NCBI RefSeq assembly: GCF_007989825.1
Contig: NZ_BJUA01000007.1
Location: 62,001 to 126,000 of the forward strand
Length of the DNA: 64,000 nucleotides
Source of the DNA: Cellulomonas persica
GTDB taxonomy: Bacteria > Actinomycetota > Actinomycetes > Actinomycetales > Cellulomonadaceae
Direction: 5' to 3'
Both the position numbers and the translations under genes were made by a program. Positions 7,437-16,316 of the stretch are shown here, piece by piece (the stretch's first letter is position 1; each line of letters starts with the position of its first letter). The notes under the pieces are model-generated. The model worked only from the letters and a program-made list of their open reading frames with translations. It had not been told where the DNA came from and made no database searches.

Positions 7437-9113
7437 ATGCGTGAACCCACGGCCGTCGACGCCGTCGCCGAGAAGTACGTCACCACCCTCGCCGCCCTCG
7501 ACCCGCTCGCTGCGACCGAGATGGGCCTGGCCGGCCACGACCACGAGATGACCGACCTGTCACCCGCAGGTCACGACGAGCGCGACGCAGCGACGCGCGC
7601 GACGCTGCGCGAGCTCGACGCGATCGAGCCCGCGGACGACGTCGACCGCATCACGCTCGCCGCGATGCGCGAGCGGCTCGGCCTGGAGGTCGAGCTGCAC
7701 GACGCGGGCGAGCACCTGCGCAACCTGAACAACATCGCCTCTCCCGTCCAGGGTCTGCGCGACGTCTTCGACATCATGCCGACGGGTGACGTCGAGGCGT
7801 GGGAGAACATCGCCTCGCGCCTGAACGCCCTCCCGCAGACGATCGACGGGTACGTCGAGTCGCTGCGCGCCGGCGCCGCACGCGGGCTGGTCCCCGCGCA
7901 CCGCCAGGTCGTCGAGGGGGTCAAGCAGGCCGGCGAGCTCGCCGCCGCGGACTCGTTCTTCACCTCGTTCGTGACCGGTGAGGCCGCCGCCGCGGCGCTC
8001 GACGACTCGTCGTCGTGCTCGCTCGTGCGCGCCGAGCTCGAGCGTGGCGCCGCGGGCGCGCGCGAGGCCTACGGCCGCCTCGAGGCGTTCCTGCGCGACG
8101 AGCTCGCACCGCAGGCTCCGCAGGACGACGCGGCCGGTCGCGACCGCTACCAGCTCTTCTCCCGCGCGTTCCTCGGCGCCACCGTGGACCTCGACGAGAC
8201 GTACCAGTGGGGCATCGAGGAGCTCGCACGCGTCGTCGCCGAGCAGGAAGCCGTCGCCGCGCAGATCGCCGGCCCGGGCGCCACGGTCGAGCAGGCCGTC
8301 GCCGCGCTCGACGCCGACCCGGCGCGCACGCTGCACGGCAAGGACGAGCTGCGCCGCTGGATGCAGGAGACCTCGGACGCGGCCGTCGCCGCGCTCGACG
8401 GGACGCACTTCGACATCCCCGAGCCGCTGCACACGCTCGAGTGCCTGATCGCCCCGACGCAGTCCGGCGGCATCTACTACACCGGTCCGTCGGACGACTT
8501 CTCCCGCCCGGGCCGCATGTGGTGGTCCGTCCCGGAGGACGTCTCGACGTTCAACACGTGGCGCGAGAAGACGACGGTCTACCACGAGGGCGTCCCGGGC
8601 CATCACCTGCAGGTCGGCGCGGCCGTCTACAACCGCGCGGAGCTCAACACGTGGCGTCGCCTCGCGTGCTGGACGTCGGGCCACGGCGAGGGCTGGGCGC
8701 TGTACGCCGAGCGCCTCATGGCGGACCTGGGCTTCCTCGACGACCCGGGCGACCGCCTCGGCATGCTCGACGGCCAGCGCATGCGCGCGGCCCGCGTCGT
8801 GTTCGACATCGGCGTGCACCTGGGCCTGCCCGCGCCCGAGCAGTGGGGCGGCGGCCGCTGGGACGCGGACAAGGCGCTCGCGTTCCTGCTCGCCAACGTC
8901 AACATGCCCGAGTCGTTCGTGAAGTTCGAGTGGATGCGCTACCTGGGCTGGCCGGGCCAGGCCCCGTCGTACAAGGTCGGTCAGCGGCTGTGGGAGCAGA
9001 CGCGTGACGCGGCCCGCGCGGCGCAGGGCGACGCGTTCGACCTGCGCGCGTTCCACGCCAAGGCGCTGAACCTGGGCTCGCTCCCCCTGGACGTCCTCAA
9101 GCTCGCGTTCTGA
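7437..9113 (+). CDS. DUF885 family metallopeptidase-like protein
   Basis: 558-residue cytoplasmic protein of the DUF885 family, large mostly helical proteins related to zinc metallopeptidases. The key motif is HEGVPGHH (about residue 383), a HExxxxHH-type zinc site, followed by a distal glutamate in SGHGEGWALYAERL. These fit a zinc-dependent carboxypeptidase or aminopeptidase, but no substrate is established for this family. The ATG at 7437 is chosen because a -10 lies 7 nt upstream; the upstream open frame overlaps accE in another frame. It is convergent with the VKOR gene across a strong hairpin. Confidence 0.85.
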   Translation: MREPTAVDAVAEKYVTTLAALDPLAATEMGLAGHDHEMTDLSPAGHDERDAATRATLRELDAIEPADDVDRITLAAMRERLGLEVELHDAGEHLRNLNNIASPVQGLRDVFDIMPTGDVEAWENIASRLNALPQTIDGYVESLRAGAARGLVPAHRQVVEGVKQAGELAAADSFFTSFVTGEAAAAALDDSSSCSLVRAELERGAAGAREAYGRLEAFLRDELAPQAPQDDAAGRDRYQLFSRAFLGATVDLDETYQWGIEELARVVAEQEAVAAQIAGPGATVEQAVAALDADPARTLHGKDELRRWMQETSDAAVAALDGTHFDIPEPLHTLECLIAPTQSGGIYYTGPSDDFSRPGRMWWSVPEDVSTFNTWREKTTVYHEGVPGHHLQVGAAVYNRAELNTWRRLACWTSGHGEGWALYAERLMADLGFLDDPGDRLGMLDGQRMRAARVVFDIGVHLGLPAPEQWGGGRWDADKALAFLLANVNMPESFVKFEWMRYLGWPGQAPSYKVGQRLWEQTRDAARAAQGDAFDLRAFHAKALNLGSLPLDVLKLAF

Positions 9114-9124
9114 GCCACCGCGTA

Positions 9125-9170
9125 CGACGAAGGCCCGGTCGCCCTCACGGGGCAGGCCGGGCCTTCGTCG
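9125..9170. terminator. bidirectional terminator between DUF885 and VKOR genes
   Basis: A perfect 14-bp inverted repeat (cgacgaaggcccgg at 9125-9138, ccgggccttcgtcg at 9157-9170) with an 18-nt loop lies between convergent genes. Confidence 0.75.
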
Positions 9171-9183
9171 TCGGCTGTGCGGC

Positions 9184-9864
9184 TCAGAAGAGCGTGTAGC
9201 CGTACTTGACCATGACCAATCCGGCCAGCACGACGAGCAGCGCGATCGTCACGAACCAGTCGTTGCCGCCCTGCACGAACCGCCGACCCCACGGGCCGAG
9301 GCGACCCGGCAGCGAGATCGTGCGTTCCCGCACGTTGATGCGGGTCAGGCCGACCCAGACGAGCGTCGTCGTCACCGTGATGAGCAGGCACCAGGGGCAC
9401 AACGCGCCGATCACGAAGTAGGCCATGCCGAACAGCCACCACGCGAAGACCAGTCCGAGCGTGTAGACCACCTGCGCGATCCGCATGTACCAGCGCGGGA
9501 ACACCACCCCGCCCACGAGCGCGACCGCGACCGTCAGCACGACCGACTCCGCCGCGATCCCCAGGTACGCGTTCGGGAAGCCGAACAGGCTCGCCGCCCA
9601 GTGCTTGGCGACCGTGCTGCAGCTGATCACGTCGTTGAGGTCGCAGCTCGCGGACGCGTCCGGGTCGCCCGCGAGCGTGAGCGCCTCGACCGACAGCACG
9701 AACGACGCGATCAGCCCGAGCAGCCCGGAGATGACCATCTCGATCGCCGTGCGGCGGCGCCACACCGGGTCGGGCGGGCCGAGCAGGTCCGGGTCGTCGT
9801 CGAGGACGACGTCGTCGTCGACGAGGTCGTCGTCCAGCTCGGCGACCGGGTGGTGCTTGCTCAC
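9184..9864 (-). CDS. vitamin K epoxide reductase (VKOR) family membrane protein
   Basis: 226-residue membrane protein with an Asp-rich cytoplasmic N-terminal tail (~10-26) and about five helices. VKOR signatures are intact: loop cysteines C74 and C82 and the quinone-side pair C156-Pro-Trp-C159 (CPWC). Bacterial VKORs reoxidise periplasmic or extracytoplasmic thiol oxidases such as DsbA-like proteins, passing electrons to menaquinone, so this should drive disulfide formation. No DsbA partner gene is adjacent and none is fused. The GTG at 9864 follows a good ribosome-binding site (AAGGAGGG). Confidence 0.92.
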   Translation of the reverse strand: MSKHHPVAELDDDLVDDDVVLDDDPDLLGPPDPVWRRRTAIEMVISGLLGLIASFVLSVEALTLAGDPDASASCDLNDVISCSTVAKHWAASLFGFPNAYLGIAAESVVLTVAVALVGGVVFPRWYMRIAQVVYTLGLVFAWWLFGMAYFVIGALCPWCLLITVTTTLVWVGLTRINVRERTISLPGRLGPWGRRFVQGGNDWFVTIALLVVLAGLVMVKYGYTLF

Positions 9865-10070
9865 GTGCCCTCCTTGAGGCGTCCCCCGCCACTGCCTGAC
9901 CGCACTGCCACCTGCACGCGACCGGCATCCGGCACAGCCGGCTGGTCGTCCGGGCCGTGCGCACGCGCGACGCGCCCCGCCATTGTGACCCAGGAACCTG
10001 TCACCCCGACACGACGATCGTCCCCCACCCGCCCGACTCCCCCGAACCCACCCGATGCACGGCAGCTCGC

Positions 10071-10506
10071 CCGCGACCGCGGCAGACCGACCGCGACCGC
10101 GGCAGATCGACCTCGAGCGCGCGTCCCCTGGAACCGCGCTCGGCGCGCATCACCCGCGCTCGGCGAGCCGGGTACGAACGGGCAAGGCCCGCGCGCTCAG
10201 CCCGCGAGCGCGGCAGACCGAACGCGAGCGCGGGAGATCGAACTCGAGCGCGCGTCTCCTGGAGGCGCGCTCGACGTGGATCACCCGCGCTCGGCGAGTG
10301 GGGTGCGGACGGGGAGGGCCGCGCACGCAGACCGCGAGCACGGCAGACCGTGCACGAGCGAGACAGCCCGCGAGCGCGGCGGACCGTGCTCGAGCGAGGC
10401 AGCTCGACTCGAGCGCGGTTGGTCTGTCGCGAGCGCGGCAGGTCGGGCTCGAGCGCGGGTCTCCCGGGAGGGCGTTCGGCGCGCATCACCCGCGCTGGGG
10501 CGCGGG
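10071..10506. repeat. three-copy ~130-bp composite intergenic repeat with internal 20-bp units
   Basis: Copies A (10071-10201), B (10202-10330) and C (10331-10506) share a common plan: one or more 20-bp units of the type ccgcgagcgcggcagaccga, then a hairpin (in B, tcgagcgcgc at 10244-10253 pairs with gcgcgctcga at 10265-10274), then a conserved block atcacccgcgctcggcgag. Copy C has an expanded set of 20-bp units. Reading frames through it are open in several phases on both strands with no consistent protein, so it is treated as non-coding. The adjoining 9865-10070 stretch holds no feature I recognise. Confidence 0.75.
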
Positions 10507-10510
10507 AGGC

Positions 10511-10575
10511 GCGGGTGAGGGGATGGGGTGAGGGGATGGGGTGAGGGATGGGATGGGGTGAGGGGATGAGGTGAG
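10511..10575 (+). repeat. G-rich tandem repeat upstream of maf
   Basis: About four to five tandem copies of a 13-bp-like unit (gtgaggggatggg and shorter variants) lie directly after the composite repeat and 36 bp before the maf start. Runs of four G's recur on the plus strand, so G-quadruplex formation is possible. Confidence 0.7.
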
Positions 10576-10598
10576 GCGGGTCGGCGGTGGGTGGCCGT

Positions 10599-10604
10599 TA
10601 CGCT
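10599..10604 (+). promoter_or_regulatory. -10 box for leaderless maf mRNA
   Basis: TACGCT lies 6 nt before the GTG at 10611, with no Shine-Dalgarno sequence. Confidence 0.5.
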
Positions 10605-10610
10605 CGCGGC

Positions 10611-11312
10611 GTGACCCGGTTGCTGCTCGCCTCTGCCTCGCCTGCTCGTCGGGCCACCCTGCGCGCGGCGGGGATCGAGCCGCTGGTCGCGACGTCGTCG
10701 GTCGACGAGGACGCGGCGCTCGTCGCCGCCCGTGAGCGGTTCGCCCCCGACGGCGAGCTCGAGCCCGCGGACGCGGTCCTGGTGCTCGCGCAGGCCAAGG
10801 CGCACGACGTCGCCGCGCACCTGCCCGACGACCTGGCCGACGCCGACGACCTCGTCGTCCTGGGCTGCGACTCGATGCTCGAGCTCGACGGCGACGTCCT
10901 CGGCAAGCCGCGCGACGCCGACGACGCGGTCGCCCGCTGGCAGGCCATGCGCGGCCGCTCGGGCACCCTGCACACCGGCCACTGGCTCGTCGACCTGCGT
11001 GAGTCCGACGAGGACACGCCCCCACCCCGACCCGGGACGCTGGGTGCCGGCCGCGGGGCGGTGCTGGGTGCCACGTCGTCGACCGTCGTGCACTTCGCGG
11101 ACCTGACCGACGACGAGGTCGCGGCCTACGTCGCGACGCGCGAGCCGCTCGCGGTGGCCGGGGCGTTCACGATCGACGGCCTGGGCGGTCCGTTCGTCGA
11201 GCGCATCGAGGGCGACCACCACGGCGTCGTCGGCCTCTCGCTCCCGCTGCTGCGCGCGCTCCTCGCCCAGATCGAGGTCCCGATCCACACGCTCTGGACC
11301 CCGCAGCAGTAG
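10611..11312 (+). CDS. maf: Maf-like nucleoside triphosphate pyrophosphatase
   Basis: 233 residues. Maf proteins hydrolyse non-canonical or surplus NTPs (dTTP, UTP, modified nucleotides) to monophosphates. Hallmarks are the N-terminal LLLASASPARRATL with the arginine cluster, LGCDSMLELDG with the metal-binding aspartate, and the GKPRDADDA lysine motif. A Maf gene next to acyl-CoA carboxylase genes is the usual actinobacterial order (accD-accE-maf-accA). Start: GTG at 10611, giving the canonical T-R-LLLASAS beginning. Confidence 0.92.
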   Translation: MTRLLLASASPARRATLRAAGIEPLVATSSVDEDAALVAARERFAPDGELEPADAVLVLAQAKAHDVAAHLPDDLADADDLVVLGCDSMLELDGDVLGKPRDADDAVARWQAMRGRSGTLHTGHWLVDLRESDEDTPPPRPGTLGAGRGAVLGATSSTVVHFADLTDDEVAAYVATREPLAVAGAFTIDGLGGPFVERIEGDHHGVVGLSLPLLRALLAQIEVPIHTLWTPQQ

Positions 11313-11718
11313 CCCCCACCGCCCCGAGCCCGCCCGCTCGTCGGACCGTGCCTCCCCCGCCGGGGCGACACAGCACCCGCTCCGACTCCCGCTCTGGCCA
11401 GCCGGAGCAGGCGCAGGGTCGCGGGCGTCGCGCGACGCGAGGCGGTGGGTGCTCAGGCCGCACCGGGTCATTGCCGGCGCGTCCACCGGGTCGCGCGGCG
11501 GGGCACGCGCGGGGGGTTGCTCGGGTGGAGCGGGTCGCGGCCCGAGCGGGTGGGGTTGTGGGGATCGTGCAGGGTGAGTGGGTCAGGGGCCGAGGGCCGC
11601 GCTCGTCATCGTCGGGTTCCTACAAAGGTGTACGCGCGACGGTGGGGCGGTTCGCCAATCTTGTCCCACCCACGGCGCAGCCGACGGCCCCGCGGACGCC
11701 GGGGCGTTACGGTGAGCC
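11313..11718. other. 406-bp intergenic region between maf and accA
   Basis: GC-rich sequence with no convincing gene; apparent frames are composition-driven. The only supported element is the -10 box at 11708-11713 immediately before accA. Confidence 0.5.
11708..11713 (+). promoter_or_regulatory. -10 box for (near-)leaderless accA mRNA
   Basis: TACGGT ends 5 nt before the GTG at 11719, so the transcript should begin at or within a base or two of the start codon. Confidence 0.45.
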
Positions 11719-13524
11719 GTGCCCTCCAGCCTGTCTCCCTCGCGCCTGCGCAAGGTCCTCATCGCCAACCGCGGCGAGATCGCCGTCCGCATCGCCCGCG
11801 CGTGCCGCGACGCCGGTGTCGCGTCCGTCGCGGTGTACGCCGACCAGGATCGCACCGCACTGCACGTGACCCTCGCCGACGAGGCGTACGCGCTCGACGG
11901 CGCCCGCGCGGCGGACACCTACCTGTCGATCGACAAGCTGCTCGACGTCGCGGCCCGCTCGGGCGCCGACTCGGTGCACCCCGGCTACGGCTTCCTCGCG
12001 GAGAACGCGGACTTCGCGCGCGCGGTGATCGCCGCGGGCCTGACGTGGATCGGCCCGTCGCCGGACGCGATCGAGGCCCTCGGCGACAAGGTGAGCGCGC
12101 GGCACATCGCACAGCGCGCGGGCGCCCCGCTCGTCGCGGGCACGCCCGACCCGGTGTCCGGCGCGGCCGAGATCCACGCGTTCGTCGCCGAGCACGGCCT
12201 GCCGGTCGCGATCAAGGCGGCGTTCGGCGGTGGCGGCCGCGGCCTCAAGGTCGCGCGCACCGTCGACGAGATCGACGAGATGTACGAGTCCGCGGTCCGC
12301 GAGGCCGTCGCGGCGTTCGGGCGCGGCGAGTGCTTCGTCGAGCGGTACCTGGACAAGCCCCGCCACGTGGAGACCCAGTGCCTCGCGGACGCCCACGGCA
12401 CGGTCGTCGTGGTCAGCACGCGCGACTGCTCGCTGCAGCGCCGCCACCAGAAGCTCGTCGAGGAGGCGCCCGCACCGTTCCTCACCGACGCACAGCGCAC
12501 GCAGCTCGTCGAGTCGAGCAGGGCGATCCTGCGGGAGGCGGGCTACCAGGGGGCAGGCACGTGCGAGTTCCTCGTCGGCGCGGACGGCACGGTCTCGTTC
12601 CTCGAGGTGAACACGCGCCTCCAGGTCGAGCACCCGGTCACCGAGGAGATCTCGGGCATCGACCTGGTGCGCGAGCAGCTGCGGATCGCCGCGGGTGAGC
12701 CACTCGGGTACGACGAGGTCGTCACGCGCGGGCACTCCCTGGAGTTCCGCATCAACGGTGAGGACCCGGCCGCGAACTTCCTGCCCGCGCCGGGGCGCAT
12801 CTCGACGCTGCGCTTCCCGAGCGGTCCGGGCGTGCGCGTGGACTCGGGCGTCGTCGAGGGCGACACCGTCTCGGGCGCGTTCGACTCGATGATCGCCAAG
12901 CTCGTCGTCACGGGTGCGGACCGGCAGCAGGCGATCGCCCGAGCCAGGCGTGCGCTCGCCGAGATGGAGGTCGTCGGCATCCCGACGGTCGTCCCGTTCC
13001 ACCGCGCGGTGCTCGAGGACGAGGCGTTCGCGCCCGCCGACGCCGCGACGCCCTTCTCGGTGCACACCCGCTGGATCGAGACGCAGTTCGCGGACACGCT
13101 CGCGACGCTCGGCAGGGCGCCCGCGGCCGCGGTCGAGGACGCGCAGGACACGCCGGACCTGGAGCGCGTGGTCGTCGAGGTCGGGGGTAAGCGGCTCGAG
13201 GTCGTCCTGCCCGCCGCGCTCGCGCTCGGCCGGCCGGGTGCGCGCCCGGGTGCTCCCCGACGCCCGTCACGCCGCAGCAGCGCGGGGCCCAAGGCCTCGT
13301 CGGCGAGCGGCACGACGCTGTCCTCGCCCATGCAGGGCACGATCGTCAAGGTCGCGGTCGCGGACGGTGCGACGGTCGCGGAGGGCGACCTCGTCGTCGT
13401 CCTCGAGGCCATGAAGATGGAGCAGCCGCTCGTGGCGCACCGCGCGGGGAAGGTCACCGGCCTGGCCGCGGACGTCGGCGCGAGCGTGAGCGCCGGGACC
13501 GCGATCTGCGAGATCGTCGACTGA
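11719..13524 (+). CDS. accA: acyl-CoA carboxylase alpha subunit: biotin carboxylase plus biotin carrier
   Basis: 601 residues. An N-terminal biotin carboxylase with ATP-grasp fold (residues ~8-455: [14 protein letters not shown], the glycine-rich [13 protein letters not shown] loop, [15 protein letters not shown]) is joined by a Pro/Arg/Ser linker to a biotinyl carrier domain containing EAMKMEQP, with biotin on K566. It carboxylates biotin with bicarbonate and ATP and supplies AccD. The protein resembles AccA3, the shared alpha subunit of mycobacterial acetyl- and propionyl-CoA carboxylases. BirA encoded at 3.9-4.8 kb is its likely modifying enzyme. Confidence 0.94.
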   Translation: MPSSLSPSRLRKVLIANRGEIAVRIARACRDAGVASVAVYADQDRTALHVTLADEAYALDGARAADTYLSIDKLLDVAARSGADSVHPGYGFLAENADFARAVIAAGLTWIGPSPDAIEALGDKVSARHIAQRAGAPLVAGTPDPVSGAAEIHAFVAEHGLPVAIKAAFGGGGRGLKVARTVDEIDEMYESAVREAVAAFGRGECFVERYLDKPRHVETQCLADAHGTVVVVSTRDCSLQRRHQKLVEEAPAPFLTDAQRTQLVESSRAILREAGYQGAGTCEFLVGADGTVSFLEVNTRLQVEHPVTEEISGIDLVREQLRIAAGEPLGYDEVVTRGHSLEFRINGEDPAANFLPAPGRISTLRFPSGPGVRVDSGVVEGDTVSGAFDSMIAKLVVTGADRQQAIARARRALAEMEVVGIPTVVPFHRAVLEDEAFAPADAATPFSVHTRWIETQFADTLATLGRAPAAAVEDAQDTPDLERVVVEVGGKRLEVVLPAALALGRPGARPGAPRRPSRRSSAGPKASSASGTTLSSPMQGTIVKVAVADGATVAEGDLVVVLEAMKMEQPLVAHRAGKVTGLAADVGASVSAGTAICEIVD

Positions 13525-13554
13525 CGACCGGCTGACGGCAGACCCCGCGACCTG

Positions 13555-14052
13555 ATGACCGAGCCGCCCCGCCACGTGCCCGCGCCGGGCGACGGCTGGG
13601 TCGAGTGCGCATGCGGGTCGCGGCACTGGGGTCTGCACGGCGCGGCGGGCCTGCTGGTCGCGCGTCGTGATCCGACGGGTGCGCCGACCCACGTCCTGCT
13701 GCAGCACCGCGCGCCGTGGAGCCACCACGGCGGGACGTGGGGTATCCCGGGCGGTGCCCGGCACCCGGTCGAGGACGCGACCGCCGCGGCGCTGCGAGAG
13801 GCGGGCGAGGAGGCGGGCGTGCCGTCGGGTGCGGTCCGCCCGTTCGCGACGCGCGTGCTGACACACCCGGACTGGACGTACACGACGGTCCTGGCCGACG
13901 AGGTCCGCGCGTTCGACGCGCGCCCGACGGATGCGGAGTCGCTCGCGATCGCCTGGGTCCCCGTGGACGAGGTCGCCGCGCTCGACCTGCTGCCCGCGTT
14001 CGCGCAGGCGTGGCCCGCGCTGCGCGCTGAGCTCGGCCGGCGTCCCGCCTGA
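13555..14052 (+). CDS. NUDIX hydrolase
   Basis: 165 residues with an exact Nudix box, G-x5-E-x7-REAGEEAGV, at about residues 64-86, so a metal-dependent pyrophosphatase acting on a nucleoside diphosphate derivative. Before it is a small conserved N-terminal element, CACGSRHWGLHGAAGLL, seen in many actinobacterial relatives. It lies 30 bp after accA and may be co-transcribed. The substrate is unknown. A weak 7-bp hairpin (14055-14083) follows the stop. Confidence 0.9.
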   Translation: MTEPPRHVPAPGDGWVECACGSRHWGLHGAAGLLVARRDPTGAPTHVLLQHRAPWSHHGGTWGIPGGARHPVEDATAAALREAGEEAGVPSGAVRPFATRVLTHPDWTYTTVLADEVRAFDARPTDAESLAIAWVPVDEVAALDLLPAFAQAWPALRAELGRRPA

Positions 14053-14146
14053 TCACGCCGCTGCGGGCGCCGCGACGCGGCGTCGGGGTGACGCGCACCA
14101 CAGCACGGAGCGTGGTCAGCCCCTCCCGCACGCGCGGCCCGGGGAG

Positions 14147-14182
14147 TAGCGTCACCCCACGAATGAGGGAAGGCTTGCCTCA
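14147..14182 (+). promoter_or_regulatory. efeU promoter with DtxR/IdeR-type iron box
   Basis: A -10-like TAGCGT (14147-14152) predicts a start near 14159. Immediately downstream, 14164-14182 is a 19-bp dyad, tgagggaaggcttgcctca, of the form TGAGG-N-AAG-N-CTT-N-CCTCA, matching the DtxR/IdeR consensus TTAGGTTAGGCTAACCTAA at 13 of 19 positions. A metal-loaded regulator bound here at about +5 to +23 would block transcription of efeUOB when iron is sufficient. Confidence 0.65.
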
Positions 14183-14230
14183 CTCCCACGCCGGTTCCCC
14201 GGCGTGGACGTCGCTCGTGAACGGTCCCCC

Positions 14231-15094
14231 ATGGTCGCCAACTTCCTCATCGGCCTGCGCGAAGGCCTCGAGGCCGCGCTCGTCGTGAGCATCCTCGTCG
14301 CCTACCTCGTCAAGACCGGTCGGCGCGACCTGCTGCCCGCGCTCTGGTCGGGCGTCGCCGTCGCCGCGGGCGTCTCGCTCGCATTCGGGGCGCTGCTGAC
14401 GTTCGGACCCCAGGGCCTCTCGTTCGAGGCGCAGGAGGCGATCGGCGGGTCGCTGTCGATCGTCGCGGTCGGCCTGATCACGTGGATGATCTTCTGGATG
14501 GCCAGGACGGCCCGGCACCTCAAGGCGGACCTGCAGCACAAGCTCGACGACGCCATCGCGGCCGGTCGCGGCGCGGTCGTGGTCATGGCCCTGCTCGCGG
14601 TGGGCCGCGAGGGGCTCGAGACCGCGCTGTTCCTGTGGGCGGGCGCCAAGGCGACGTCGTCGGGCACCGCGGGCCCGCTCCTGGGCGCCGCGGTGGGGAT
14701 CGCGGTGTCGGTCGTGATCGCGTGGCTCATGTACCGCGGGGCGGTGCGGCTCGACCTGCGCCGGTTCTTCGCGTGGACCGGGCTGTTCCTCATCCTGGTG
14801 GCCGCGGGCGTGCTGTCCTACGGCGTGCACGACCTGCAGGAGGCCGCGATCCTGCCGGGCCTCGACAGCCTGGCCTTCGACGTGTCCGCGACGGTCCCGC
14901 CCTCGTCCTGGTACGGGACCCTGCTCAAGGGCATCTTCAACTTCACGCCGGCGACCACGTGGCTGCAGCTCGTCGCCTGGACGTGCTACGTCGCGGTCGT
15001 CCTGACGTTCTTCATCCGCACCACCTGGGGTCCCCGCCCCGCGCCCGCGTCCCGTCCCGTCGTGCCGTCGACGACGGCCGGCGTGCCCGCCTGA
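14231..15094 (+). CDS. efeU: iron permease EfeU (FTR1 family)
   Basis: 287-residue, about seven-helix membrane permease that carries iron across the cytoplasmic membrane. Both FTR1-type REGLE motifs are present, REGLEAAL (R10, E11, E14) and REGLETAL (about residue 125), whose glutamates coordinate iron. It is first in efeUOB, followed 30 bp later by efeO. The ATG at 14231 gives the standard N terminus (M-V-A-N-FLIGLREGLE); a GTG 27 bp upstream would add nine polar residues. It sits behind a DtxR/IdeR-like operator. Confidence 0.94.
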   Translation: MVANFLIGLREGLEAALVVSILVAYLVKTGRRDLLPALWSGVAVAAGVSLAFGALLTFGPQGLSFEAQEAIGGSLSIVAVGLITWMIFWMARTARHLKADLQHKLDDAIAAGRGAVVVMALLAVGREGLETALFLWAGAKATSSGTAGPLLGAAVGIAVSVVIAWLMYRGAVRLDLRRFFAWTGLFLILVAAGVLSYGVHDLQEAAILPGLDSLAFDVSATVPPSSWYGTLLKGIFNFTPATTWLQLVAWTCYVAVVLTFFIRTTWGPRPAPASRPVVPSTTAGVPA

Positions 15095-15124
15095 CGCGCC
15101 CCACCCGAGCTCCTGAGGAGACCC

Positions 15125-16315
15125 ATGTCCCGCTCCACCGTCGGCGCGCTCGCGCTCACGGCCCTGCTCCTGCCGCTCGTCGCCGCGTGCGTCGACAACG
15201 ACCCCGGCGCGGGCGCGTCGTCGGGCGCGCTCACCGTGAGCAGCACGGCCGACGCCTGCACGGTCTCGTCGGCGACGGCCGAGTCCGGGACGCTCACGTT
15301 CCAGGTCACGAACGACGGCTCGGACGTCACCGAGTTCTACCTGCTCGGCGAGGACGGGCTGCGGGTGATCTCCGAGGTCGAGAACATCGGCCCCGGCATC
15401 ACCCGCGACCTCGTCGTCCAGGTGCGCCCCGGCACGTACTTCACGGCGTGCAAGCCGGGCATGGTGGGCGACGGCCTCCGCGCGAAGTTCACGGTGACGG
15501 ACTCCGGCAAGGACGTCGGACCGACCGGCGACGTCGCCGAGCAGCTCACGGCCGCCGAGGCGCAGTACGTCGCGTACGTGAAGGACCAGGTCGGCGCCCT
15601 GATCGCGGGCACGCAGGAGTTCGCGGACGCGTACACGGCCGGCGACGACGAGCAGGCGCGCGCCCTGTACGCCGCGACGCGCGTGCACTGGGAGCGGGTC
15701 GAGCCCGTCGCGGAGTCGTTCGGCGACCTCGACCCGCTGACCGATGCGCGTGAGGCCGACCTCGAGGACGGCCAGACGTGGAGCGGGTGGCACTACATCG
15801 AGAAGGACCTGTGGCCCCCGGCACCCGCGGACAACGGCGGTGAGGAGTACGTGCCGCTCACGCCCGCCGAGCGCACGAAGGCCGCCGACGACCTCGTCGG
15901 CTGGACGCAGGACCTCGTCGACCAGGTCAACGACCCGCAGTTCACGTTCGAGGCGTTCCAGATCTCCAACGGCGCCAAGGAGCTGCTCGACGAGGTCGCC
16001 ACGGGCAAGGTCACGGGCGAGGAGGAGATCTGGTCGCACACCGACCTGTGGGACTTCGCGGCCAACGTCGACGGCGCACGGGTGGCGTACGAGGTGCTCG
16101 CCGACGTCGTCGAGGACAAGGACCCCGACCTCGCCGCGACGCTGCTCGAGCGGTTCGCCGCGCTCGACGCGCTGCTCGCCGCGCAGGGGTCGGTCGAGAC
16201 CGGGTTCACGTCCTACGACGAGCTCACCGAGCAGCAGGTCAAGGAGCTCTCGACGGCCGTCGACGCGCTGTCCGAGCCGCTGTCCGAGCTGACGGCCGTC
16301 GTCACCGGAGCCTGA
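15125..16315 (+). CDS. efeO: iron uptake lipoprotein EfeO
   Basis: 396-residue exported lipoprotein: signal peptide with lipobox LVAAC (lipidated C22), an N-terminal cupredoxin-like domain (to ~residue 130) and a C-terminal imelysin/M75 domain (~145-395) containing HWERVEP and a GWHYIEKDLW segment. It is thought to bind and present iron to the EfeU permease outside the membrane. It is the middle gene of efeUOB with a GAGGAG ribosome-binding site, and a single base separates its stop from the efeB start. Confidence 0.93.
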   Translation: MSRSTVGALALTALLLPLVAACVDNDPGAGASSGALTVSSTADACTVSSATAESGTLTFQVTNDGSDVTEFYLLGEDGLRVISEVENIGPGITRDLVVQVRPGTYFTACKPGMVGDGLRAKFTVTDSGKDVGPTGDVAEQLTAAEAQYVAYVKDQVGALIAGTQEFADAYTAGDDEQARALYAATRVHWERVEPVAESFGDLDPLTDAREADLEDGQTWSGWHYIEKDLWPPAPADNGGEEYVPLTPAERTKAADDLVGWTQDLVDQVNDPQFTFEAFQISNGAKELLDEVATGKVTGEEEIWSHTDLWDFAANVDGARVAYEVLADVVEDKDPDLAATLLERFAALDALLAAQGSVETGFTSYDELTEQQVKELSTAVDALSEPLSELTAVVTGA

Positions 16316-16316
16316 C

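Noticed and set aside
10071..10506. Possible CRISPR array
   Set aside because: The 20-bp units are contiguous or nearly so, degenerate, and lack unique spacers of constant length; no cas genes are nearby.
9957..10544. Overlapping Arg-rich open frames in the 10 kb repeat region, on both strands
   Set aside because: Frames are open in several phases at once because stop codons are rare at this GC content; translations are just the DNA repeat in different phases and have no start signals.
11348..11869. Protein-coding frame between maf and accA
   Set aside because: Low-complexity Arg/Pro/Ser translation that runs into accA in another frame; no ribosome-binding site or recognisable domain.
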